Virus record (IMG/VR): IMGVR_UViG_3300032893_003185
Span: 1-39,346 of that record
DNA: 39,346 nt
Reading direction: 5' to 3' (one strand)
From: a virus
The notes beneath the pieces were generated by a model. That model saw nothing but the letters and a program-made list of their open reading frames with translations, was not told where the DNA came from and ran no database searches. The first letter of the stretch is position 1. The number at the start of each line of letters is the position of its first letter. Shown piece after piece: positions 7,620 through 13,824 of the stretch. The position numbers were made by a program, and so were the translations under genes.

Positions 7620-7867
7620 GCCGCCCATCCCGTGGGCCAGACGTCGAGCGGGATCTGCAGGGTGCGGTCGGTGCCCTCGAACCCGACGATGGCGTAGAGC
7701 CGCCCCTTGCGCACGAACACCGTGGCCACCGGCAGCGGGGCGCGGCCGTCCTCGCGCTGCTCGACCAGGATCCGCAGGCGCGCGGAGGTCAGGCGCAGCG
7801 CCAGGCCGATCGACATGGTCTCGAAGGTGGCGACGGGCTGTTCGGAACGGTGGATCGAGGCGTTCAA
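7616..7867 (-). CDS. hypothetical early phage protein
   Basis: This 83-residue protein has a TTG start at 7867 that overlaps the previous stop (TTGA), and its own TGA overlaps the ATG of the Mor-like gene. It is predicted to be mainly beta strand (RLRILVEQREDGRAPLPVA, TVFVRKGRLYAIVGFEGTD). No domain is recognised. Position just before the Mor-like activator is conserved in style with early Mu-like trains that carry small proteins here. Confidence 0.65.
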   Translation of the reverse strand: MNASIHRSEQPVATFETMSIGLALRLTSARLRILVEQREDGRAPLPVATVFVRKGRLYAIVGFEGTDRTLQIPLDVWPTGWAA

Positions 7868-8073
7868 TGGACAATCCCCTTCACCCGGTCGAGATAGGCT
7901 TCGGCCCGCAGCGCCTCGGCCGTGGCCTGGCGCAGGGCCGCCTCGCGCTGGCGGATCTGTCCATAAGGGGCGCAGCGGAGCTTGCGGGCCGCCTCGGCGC
8001 GCGCCCGGTGCGCGGCGTCGACGTCGGCCAGGGCCTCCTGCTCGTCCTTCCAGGTGAATAGATCGGCGCGCAC
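7864..8073 (-). CDS. hypothetical helical early protein
   Basis: This 69-residue protein is almost entirely helical and rich in Ala, Arg and Glu (KDEQEALADVDAAHRARAE, QREAALRQATAEALRAEAYL). The start is GTG at 8073, four bases after the GemA stop, with GGAGG nine bases before it inside the gemA end. The downstream TTG overlaps its TGA. No function is recognised. Confidence 0.6.
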   Translation of the reverse strand: MRADLFTWKDEQEALADVDAAHRARAEAARKLRCAPYGQIRQREAALRQATAEALRAEAYLDRVKGIVH

Positions 8074-8077
8074 GGCC

Positions 8078-8746
8078 TCAGGCCTCCGGGTCCGGCTGCA
8101 GCGCGCGGATCTCGGCGGCCAGCTGATGGATCGTGGCGTCGAGGTCGGCGCAGCTCTTGGAGATGTCGGGGCGCCCCAGCTTGGCGCACATGGCGGCGAC
8201 CAGGTTGCGGCGGAGGGTCGGCAGCTGGCGGTCGCCGGCCGGGACGATTTGCGACCAGCCCGCGCGCTCGGCCATCGCCTTGAGCGCCTCGATCAGCTTG
8301 TAGGACTGGCCGGCGTCGGCCCACTCCAGCTTGTCGACCCGCAGCTGGCGGCGGCCGAACGACTCCAGCGCGCGGTCCGACGGGTCGCGCACCACGCCCA
8401 GCTGGTGGAGCGAGATCCACATCGCCCGCGCCTTCTTCGCCATGGGCGTGCTGGCGGCCTTGGGCGCGGTCGGCCGGGGATCTGTTTGTTTGCCGGTGGC
8501 CGGCTCTGTTTGTTTGTCCGGGTTCACAAACACGGCCGGCTTCCAGCCCTTGGCCCCGAACTCCTTGAGCACGGTGGCGAGCTGGCCCATGGAGCAGAGG
8601 CTGGCGCTTTGCTGGCCCGTGATGCGGAGAAGGACCGCCCGATAAGTGGCCTCGTCCAGGCCCAGCTCCTTGCGGGCGATATGGACCTTGCCCAGCATCG
8701 CCCGGCGGATCTGGGCGGTGGTGTTGTAGGGAGCTGGGGCGGTCAT
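8078..8746 (-). CDS. gemA: GemA-like regulatory protein (Mu gp16, DUF1018)
   Basis: This 222-residue protein matches the gp16/GemA family. It has the N-terminal block RRAMLGKVHIARKELGLDEA, TYRAVLLRITGQQSAS, a variable Pro/Thr linker near 85-105, and the conserved MWISLHQLGVVRDPSDRALE and the basic RRQLRVDKLEW stretches. In Mu, GemA affects host DNA supercoiling and gene expression and is an early gene placed just before mor. The same order is kept here. ATG at 8746 overlaps the DUF5131 stop (ATGA). Confidence 0.9.
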   Translation of the reverse strand: MTAPAPYNTTAQIRRAMLGKVHIARKELGLDEATYRAVLLRITGQQSASLCSMGQLATVLKEFGAKGWKPAVFVNPDKQTEPATGKQTDPRPTAPKAASTPMAKKARAMWISLHQLGVVRDPSDRALESFGRRQLRVDKLEWADAGQSYKLIEALKAMAERAGWSQIVPAGDRQLPTLRRNLVAAMCAKLGRPDISKSCADLDATIHQLAAEIRALQPDPEA

Positions 8747-9828
8747 GCGGCCACCTGTGGCCGAGCGTCATGGATCACGCCGTCGAGGGCGCGGCCGGCG
8801 GCTTTCTTGCCGACGCGGAAGACCTGATCTGGCAGGGCGGTACGATCGGGGCAGAAGCCCCACTCCCCGTTCTGCTTGTGGTGGTAGGGAACCCCCGCCG
8901 CCGCACACTGATCACGGATTGCCCTGAACCAATCTGGATGGCTCGGCCGGGCCTTATGCTTGCCCTGGTCGGTCTCGCCGCCGGTGATGACCCAGTCGAT
9001 GCAGCTTGTGTCGGGATGGGCATGGACAGTGTCGCCGTCGCAGTCTGGGCAGATGCCGACGAACTCCGCGCCACTGCAGGCTGGGCAGAACTCACCGAAC
9101 CCCGATGAAATTCCGTCGCAGCTCGTGCAGCGCTCCTCAGGAGGCGATCGCCAGGAGCGCCAGCCGCATTCGGCCCTGCACTCGTATCCGCCAGGAAGCC
9201 AACGCATCAGATCCACCGGCTCCAGCAGCGGCTCCATGCTGACGAAGGCGAAGGCCGGATGCAGCCCGGCCTTCGCGTCCAGCAGCTTCGGGATGTCGCG
9301 GTCGGCTTCCGCCTGGGTCACGACCGTGCAGCCGATGGCGGCGTTACGCGGCCACAGCGACTGGCCGAGCCCAACGGACTTGGACCATTTGGCCCGCAGT
9401 TCGGGCGTGATCGCCTGGGCGAATAGCGCCGCGATGTTGCCCGGCCGCTTGGTCAGCAGCAGCCAGGTCAGATGCGGCGTCGCGTGGATCAGGTCGAACA
9501 GGTCGCGGCGCCACTCCCACGGCACAGCGTTGTCAAACACGTCGGCCAGGGAGGCGCAGAACACGAAGCGCGCCGGCGGCGCGGGCAAGCCATTGTCGTT
9601 GGCATACTTGACCTTGGCCGCCTGCTCCCGCTCCCACTTCAGCGGTTCGGCCCAATAGGCCTCCGACGTGCGCTGGCGCTCGCCGTGCGGTCCCCACGTC
9701 ACCCGCTTCAGGCGCGTGGCCATCAGGTTCTCGGCGTAGCAGCCGTCGCACGCGGGGCTGAGCTTGGTGCAGCCGATCCACGGGTTGAACGTGTCGTCGG
9801 CCCAGGAAATGGCGGTGTTCTGGGCCAT
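8743..9828 (-). CDS. DUF5131 (phage Gp37/Gp68 family) iron-sulfur-type protein with zinc ribbons
   Basis: This 361-residue protein carries the family hallmark NPWIGCTKLSPACDGCYAE, with C20, C27 and C30 arranged C-x6-C-x2-C, followed by TWLLLTKRPGNI and FVSMEPLLEPV. DUF5131 proteins look like radical-SAM-type barrels, but their reaction is unknown. This one has an insertion near residues 214-266 with eight Cys (217, 221, 234, 237, 248, 251, 260, 263), probably two zinc ribbons, before the conserved WVITGGETDQG. The start at 9828 shares a base with the upstream stop. A modification of DNA or nucleotides is conceivable but unproven. Confidence 0.85.
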   Translation of the reverse strand: MAQNTAISWADDTFNPWIGCTKLSPACDGCYAENLMATRLKRVTWGPHGERQRTSEAYWAEPLKWEREQAAKVKYANDNGLPAPPARFVFCASLADVFDNAVPWEWRRDLFDLIHATPHLTWLLLTKRPGNIAALFAQAITPELRAKWSKSVGLGQSLWPRNAAIGCTVVTQAEADRDIPKLLDAKAGLHPAFAFVSMEPLLEPVDLMRWLPGGYECRAECGWRSWRSPPEERCTSCDGISSGFGEFCPACSGAEFVGICPDCDGDTVHAHPDTSCIDWVITGGETDQGKHKARPSHPDWFRAIRDQCAAAGVPYHHKQNGEWGFCPDRTALPDQVFRVGKKAAGRALDGVIHDARPQVAA

Positions 9829-10313
9829 CAGCGTTCCCCCTTCGTCGCGTCTCGGGCGCGGTCGAGGATTTGCAGCGCCCGGGCGATATCCGGCTTCTCG
9901 CCGGTCAGGGCGTCGATCGCGGCGTCGATCTGGGCCCGGGCGGCGTGGAGTCGGCCGGTCATGTCGTGACGGCCGATCTGATAGGCGAGGAACTCCCGCT
10001 CGCTGGGCACGGCCTCCAGCGCCCAGTTCCACGCCCGCCGCGCCAGCTCGGCCGCGAGGTTCTTCCGCTCGGCCTCGGTCAAGTGCCCGGCGTTGACCAG
10101 GCGCTTTTCGGGATAGGCGTCCATCCGGTCGGCCTGCTGCAGCGCCTGCTCGACCACGGCAGGGTCGGCCCCGGCCTTAGCGATCAGGGCGGCGTAGGCG
10201 CGCAGGGTCGCGGACGCCTCGCTGTCACGGCCGCGCAGGAAGAAAGTCGGCTCCTCGGCGGGGATGCTGCTGAGGTGAAGGCGGTGGTCGAGATCGTCGC
10301 GGCCGGTTTTCAC
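9828..10313 (-). CDS. hypothetical early phage protein
   Basis: This 161-residue protein starts at GTG 10313, overlapping the TGA of the 90-residue gene (GTGA). It is mostly helical (SATLRAYAALIAKAGADPAV, EQALQQADRMDAYPEKR, LVNAGHLTEAERKNLAAEL). The frame is open upstream to 10676, but that part covers two other genes and is Arg/Pro/His-rich shadow. No function is recognised. It is embedded in the early train between small unknown genes and the DUF5131 gene. Confidence 0.65.
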   Translation of the reverse strand: MKTGRDDLDHRLHLSSIPAEEPTFFLRGRDSEASATLRAYAALIAKAGADPAVVEQALQQADRMDAYPEKRLVNAGHLTEAERKNLAAELARRAWNWALEAVPSEREFLAYQIGRHDMTGRLHAARAQIDAAIDALTGEKPDIARALQILDRARDATKGER

Positions 10314-10582
10314 GCTGCGGCTCCTCTGAGGGTGAAAGCTATGCCCAGGCTTTCGGACACCTGGGTCCACCGGCCGCCGGCCTCGCGGCAGCGGGCGGTC
10401 GCGGTGAAGCGGACGCCGTCGGGCGACACGAACAGCGCGGTGACCGTGGCCCCACGCGCAGTGCGGCGGACCTTGATGGTGGCTGGGCGCTGCCAGTCCG
10501 CGCCGACCAGGTCGAACAGCTCGATCATGGTCTCGGACCAGGCGCGCTCGTAGACGACGGAGGTGCGTTGGCGGCGCTTCAT
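10310..10582 (-). CDS. hypothetical early phage protein
   Basis: This 90-residue basic protein has alternating beta strands (ATIKVRRTARGATVTALF, VSPDGVRFTATARCREAGG). It is coupled by ATGA to the gene before and by GTGA to the gene after. No family is recognised. Size and fold would fit a small nucleic-acid-binding or inhibitor protein, but nothing in the sequence shows it directly. Confidence 0.65.
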   Translation of the reverse strand: MKRRQRTSVVYERAWSETMIELFDLVGADWQRPATIKVRRTARGATVTALFVSPDGVRFTATARCREAGGRWTQVSESLGIAFTLRGAAA

Positions 10583-10992
10583 GACGCCTCCGCCCGGCGA
10601 AGGACCGCGAGACGCTGGAAATCGCGCTTAAGCTGTTCGAGCCGGTGGCTGCATTCGGCGATCTGGGCGGACACAAGCCGCATGCTTTCGGCGACGTCTT
10701 GCCGGGAGACGATCTGGTCGATGGCCTGGGAAATCAGCCACCTTTCCTCGTCGTCGCCTTGAGCCAGGCGCAGGCCGACCTGCGCGATTCCATACCGCAC
10801 GGTGGCGCGGTCGCGGTTGATCGGGCGGCCGATCATGCTCGGCCCTGCGTCCGGCCGGACGAGGGTGCAAAGGTACATACCGCGCTGCCGAACCCGGACA
10901 ACCGGGGGAAGCCGGGAGCCCCCTCCAAGCTCGCCGTGGGTAAAGCCACTCAGTGCGCCGGCGACCCGGTACACTTCCCTCAGGTTGATCAT
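10579..10992 (-). CDS. hypothetical early phage protein
   Basis: This 137-residue protein begins MINLREVYRVAGALSGFTHG at 10992, in ATGA overlap with the GcrA-like gene, and ends in a coiled helix (AECSHRLEQLKRDFQRLAV). A middle strand region contains RGMYLCTLVRPDAGPSMIGR. I do not recognise the family. The open frame continues further upstream over the gcrA-like gene, but only as shadow. Confidence 0.65.
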   Translation of the reverse strand: MINLREVYRVAGALSGFTHGELGGGSRLPPVVRVRQRGMYLCTLVRPDAGPSMIGRPINRDRATVRYGIAQVGLRLAQGDDEERWLISQAIDQIVSRQDVAESMRLVSAQIAECSHRLEQLKRDFQRLAVLRRAEAS

Positions 10993-11495
10993 GACGCCAT
11001 CGCCCTTTGCACGGCCTTGGCGTTGCGGCGGTCCCAATCGGCCGCGGACATGCCCGCTCCGCCGATGGCCGTGTGCTGGGCGCAATAGGGGCCGTCTCCG
11101 TCGCGGGATTCGGCGCAGAACAGCTGGTCCGCGCCGGTCGCCAGACCCACCGGCCAGCGGCAATGGCGGCCCTGCAGCTGCACCAGGCGCAGGGGCTCGG
11201 GCGAGGACCACACGACGCCGGGGGGCTCGATCGGGGGCGCGGGCGGCTGCTCCGACAAAGCCCGCTCGCGGGCGACCTTCGTCTTGACGATGGCCGCGCC
11301 GATCAGCCCCGACGCGCGCTTGGCGGGCGCTGGCGCGGCGTGCCGCCCCGACTTGGAGAGCCCGAGGCGATGCACCTTGGAGATCACCGCGTTCCTGGTG
11401 GTCCCCGGCAGTCGCTTGGCGATCTGGCTCGCGGACAGCCCCTCGACCTGCCACCAGGTCGCCAGCTGCTTTTCGTTCTGCTCGGTCCAGATCAC
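10989..11495 (-). CDS. gcrA: phage-encoded GcrA cell-cycle regulator homologue
   Basis: This 168-residue protein has both conserved ends of GcrA. The DNA-binding domain is near residues 2-46 (MIWTEQNEKQLATWW, GLSASQIAKRL, TRNAVISKVHRLGLS). The C-terminal sigma70-interacting segment has CRWPVG at 112-117, FC at 126-127 and PYCAQH at 136-141. Host GcrA binds sigma70-RNA polymerase and activates promoters carrying CcrM-methylated GANTC sites. A phage copy could redirect cell-cycle transcription or read methylation on phage DNA. The C-terminal 25 residues differ from the host type. It is coupled on both sides by ATGA overlaps. Confidence 0.9.
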   Translation of the reverse strand: MIWTEQNEKQLATWWQVEGLSASQIAKRLPGTTRNAVISKVHRLGLSKSGRHAAPAPAKRASGLIGAAIVKTKVARERALSEQPPAPPIEPPGVVWSSPEPLRLVQLQGRHCRWPVGLATGADQLFCAESRDGDGPYCAQHTAIGGAGMSAADWDRRNAKAVQRAMAS

Positions 11496-11803
11496 GCGAC
11501 CCTCCCCACGAGGGGCTCGGCGCGCTTGAGCATGTCGAGGAAGGCCTGGCGCGCGGGATGGAACAGCCGGCGCACGTGGGCCTCGATGCCCTCCAGGGCG
11601 TCGAGCACGACGGCCTGCTCGGCCGGGGTGACCGGGGCCTCGTCGCCGAAGGCCGCGCGGCGGCGCGCGATCTCCTCGACCAGCTCCTGCTCGAAGTCGG
11701 ACAACACGTCGCCGAACGCCTGGGACAGCACGCCCAGGCGGGTGTGCTTGATCAGGAAGTCGCGGGACGGCGCCGCGAGGACGGGGCGGTTCGGGGCGCT
11801 CAT
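11492..11803 (-). CDS. hypothetical early phage protein
   Basis: This 103-residue helical protein (DVLSDFEQELVEEIARRRAA, EQAVVLDALEGIEAHVRRLF) starts at 11803 in ATGA overlap with a 35-residue membrane microprotein gene and ends in ATGA overlap with the gcrA-like gene. No domain is recognised. The longer open frame upstream is shadow of gam. Confidence 0.65.
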   Translation of the reverse strand: MSAPNRPVLAAPSRDFLIKHTRLGVLSQAFGDVLSDFEQELVEEIARRRAAFGDEAPVTPAEQAVVLDALEGIEAHVRRLFHPARQAFLDMLKRAEPLVGRVA

Positions 11804-11907
11804 AGGTGCAGCCCCAGGGTGCGCAGGGCGACCAGGATCACCACCGTGGCGACGACGCCGCCGGCGATGGCGCCTTCCATGAAGCCGGCTTGGAGACGGC
11901 GCCTCAT
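11800..11907 (-). CDS. 35-residue membrane microprotein
   Basis: This tiny gene lies exactly between gam and the 103-residue gene, with ATGA overlaps on both sides. It encodes MRRRLQAGFMEGAIAGGVVA followed by TVVILVALRTLGLHL: a basic N-terminus and one membrane helix, so the topology is probably N-terminus inside. No function is known. Exact four-base coupling at both ends and a clean membrane segment make translation likely. Confidence 0.6.
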   Translation of the reverse strand: MRRRLQAGFMEGAIAGGVVATVVILVALRTLGLHL

Positions 11908-12425
11908 GACGCCACCTCGACCAGCTGGGCCTCGAAAGGCTCGATGATGAAATCCTCGCCCTCGGAGCCGATCGACACGCCCGCGACCCGGCGCGCGACG
12001 TCCGGCTCTCTGAGCATCGCCTCCTTGTCAATTTCCTCGCTGGTGCGGATGAACTGAAACAGGCCGTAGCGCTTGAAGGTCTCGATGATCACCTCGACCC
12101 CGCGCACCGTCACTCTAGGCGGTCGGGTGCGCCAGAACACCTTGCCGGTGGCCAGCTGGACGGTCTTGGTCTTGTCGCCGGTCAGGGCGGAACGGTTGGC
12201 CTCGCACCATCCCTGGACCTGGCTCTGGGCCAACTCCAGCTCCGCCTGCAGGGGCAGAGCGGCGCTCTGATGCCGCTCCTTTACGGCGGCAAGCTCGTCG
12301 CCGAGGTCGGCGTCGCGGCGCTTCAGTTCGCGCTGCAGCTCGCCGATCCGGGCGACCAGGCGCTCGGCTTCGGCGCGGGATTGGGCGGCCGGCGCGGCGG
12401 GCGCCTTGGCCTTGGAACGAGCCAT
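11904..12425 (-). CDS. gam: Mu Gam-like host-nuclease inhibitor
   Basis: This 173-residue protein matches the phage Gam family. It has a charged N-terminus, a long antiparallel coiled-coil region (AERLVARIGELQRELKRRDA, DLGDELAAVKERHQ) and the conserved beta part (LATGKVFWRTRPPRVTVRG, VEVIIETFKRYGLFQFIRT). Mu Gam is a Ku-like dimer that binds DNA ends and blocks RecBCD-type exonucleases. The ATG at 12425 is preceded by AGGAGT and shares one base with the stop of the upstream microprotein gene. Confidence 0.9.
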   Translation of the reverse strand: MARSKAKAPAAPAAQSRAEAERLVARIGELQRELKRRDADLGDELAAVKERHQSAALPLQAELELAQSQVQGWCEANRSALTGDKTKTVQLATGKVFWRTRPPRVTVRGVEVIIETFKRYGLFQFIRTSEEIDKEAMLREPDVARRVAGVSIGSEGEDFIIEPFEAQLVEVAS

Positions 12426-12517
12426 CAGAAACTCCTGTGAGAAGGCCTGCGCACGGCCAGGGGCCGATGCGTCCAGGCGAGGAAGAGGAAGGTCAGCCAG
12501 CGGCGCAGGGGGCTCAT
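12425..12517 (-). CDS. 30-residue microprotein before gam
   Basis: The short frame encodes MSPLRRWLTFLFLAWTHRPL followed by AVRRPSHRSF. It links its neighbours exactly: its ATG overlaps the stop of the 86-residue gene (ATGA), and its TGA shares a base with the gam ATG. It has a short hydrophobic stretch with many Arg. It may be a real membrane microprotein or a leader that keeps ribosomes coupled into gam, since the gam Shine-Dalgarno lies in its last codons. Confidence 0.45.
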   Translation of the reverse strand: MSPLRRWLTFLFLAWTHRPLAVRRPSHRSF

Positions 12518-12774
12518 GTCCGGCCCCCATCGATGACGACCAGGTGGCCGCTGAAACGCACCGGCTTGCCGCCCTTGTGCAGGGCCGACAGGCCTTCGAG
12601 CGTGATCTCGAAGTGCTCGTCGTCGCGGAGTTTCTCGTCGATCTCGGCGAGGCTGCGGTAGGCGCGGTCCTTGATGGCCGCGAGGCGTTCGGGCGAGAGC
12701 TGGCCCGTCTGAGCCAGGGTGACGATCTGGCGCAGGTCGCGGCGCAGGGCGTCGGTGGGGTTGACGAACAGCAT
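12514..12774 (-). CDS. hypothetical early phage protein
   Basis: This 86-residue protein (MLFVNPTDALRRDLRQIVTL at the N-terminus, then helical PERLAAIKDRAYRSLAEIDE) starts 11 bases after the B gene stop. A GGAGG motif lies just before the ATG. It ends in a beta strand (RFSGHLVVIDGG). No family is recognised. It is transcribed with B and gam, so an accessory part in early replication is possible. Confidence 0.65.
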   Translation of the reverse strand: MLFVNPTDALRRDLRQIVTLAQTGQLSPERLAAIKDRAYRSLAEIDEKLRDDEHFEITLEGLSALHKGGKPVRFSGHLVVIDGGRT

Positions 12775-12785
12775 GGCGCCCTCCC

Positions 12786-13748
12786 TCACGCGGCCTGGCG
12801 GGACTGCTGGGTCCACGCCTGCTTGAGGTGATCCAGCACGCGGTCCTCGCCCTGGCTGGAGGCCAGGAAGGTGGCCATCTCCATGACCTGGGTCAGGTTG
12901 CGCAGGTGGCCCGGCTGGGCGGCGACGGCCGCCAGGAACTCCAGCTCGCGCGGGTGCTTCACGCCCCAGGCCGCGCACAGGACGGCCACATCGTTGGCCG
13001 TGGGCTTGCCGTAGACGTGGGGCATGGACACGCGGCTGAACAGCTGGGCGAACTCGGCCTTGCGCGCGCCGCCCTGCAGGCGGGTGAGCACCGTGGCGTT
13101 GCCCCCGAACACGATGCCCGCGCCGATCTCGTCGTGGATGGCGCGCAGCACTTCCAGCGAGACGTCGGTCAGATGCTGGGCTTCATCGACGATCAGAAGG
13201 GCGTCGGAGCCCGCCAGGCGGTCGCACAGGATGCTCATCAGGTTCTGGGTGTTGGACCCGGGCTGGTGCGCCCCCAGGGGCTTGAGCAGCTTGTTCAGCA
13301 TCGCGCCGGGCGCCCGCGTGGCGGGGTTCATGGCGCCCAGGTGCACGTTGGGGTGCGTGGCCTGGTACTGCAGGAACGAGGCGGTCTTGCTGATGCCCGG
13401 CGGCCCGCAGACCACCGCGATCTTGCCGCGCTGGGCCCAGGAGCACTGGGCCATGATCTTCCTGGACGTCTCGGTCGGATGGAAATGCGGGATGTCCGGC
13501 GCGTCGATCTCAAGCCGGGTGCGCTCGTCGTGCGAGCGGAAGAACCGCGCGACCTTCCACGCCACCTTGCGGTTGTCGCCGGCGTAGCGGCCCGGTCCCC
13601 ACTGAGACAGGGTGCTGCTGGCGATGTCGGTGGCGATCCCCAGCTGGCCCCAGCTGTATCCGTTGGCGTCCCGGAAGGCCATCAGCCGGACGCGCAGGTC
13701 TTCGACCTCCGCATCGCTGAAATCTTCCTGTCCTCTATCGACGTTCAT
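12786..13748 (-). CDS. B: Mu B-like AAA+ ATPase, target DNA activator
   Basis: This is a 320-residue AAA+ ATPase. The N-terminal helix-turn-helix region (near 10-60, YSWGQLGIATDIASSTLSQW) and the Walker A motif GPPGISKT (115-122), Walker B LLIVDEAQHL (185-194) and a sensor-like FGGNATVLTRL are all present. Mu B forms filaments on target DNA, activates the A transposase and gives target immunity. It is slightly longer than Mu B (312 residues). A 76-base gap with two hairpins separates it from A, a possible control point between the two. Confidence 0.92.
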   Translation of the reverse strand: MNVDRGQEDFSDAEVEDLRVRLMAFRDANGYSWGQLGIATDIASSTLSQWGPGRYAGDNRKVAWKVARFFRSHDERTRLEIDAPDIPHFHPTETSRKIMAQCSWAQRGKIAVVCGPPGISKTASFLQYQATHPNVHLGAMNPATRAPGAMLNKLLKPLGAHQPGSNTQNLMSILCDRLAGSDALLIVDEAQHLTDVSLEVLRAIHDEIGAGIVFGGNATVLTRLQGGARKAEFAQLFSRVSMPHVYGKPTANDVAVLCAAWGVKHPRELEFLAAVAAQPGHLRNLTQVMEMATFLASSQGEDRVLDHLKQAWTQQSRQAA

Positions 13749-13773
13749 GGTACCTATTCCTCTGCTGTACTGA

Positions 13774-13820
13774 GGGCCGCGAGGCCCGGAGACGGGCGCG
13801 GGGGTGCAACCCCGCGCCCG
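13774..13820. terminator. two tandem hairpins between transposase genes A and B
   Basis: A small hairpin (GGGCC 13774-13778, GCGA loop, GGCCC 13783-13787) stands beside a very stable one (CGGGCGCGGGG 13793-13803, loop GTGCAA, CCCCGCGCCCG 13810-13820). They fill the only real gap between A and B. There is no T-run in the minus-strand direction, so it is not a standard terminator. It could cut B expression relative to A or stabilise the RNA end. Confidence 0.5.
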
Positions 13821-13824
13821 AATT

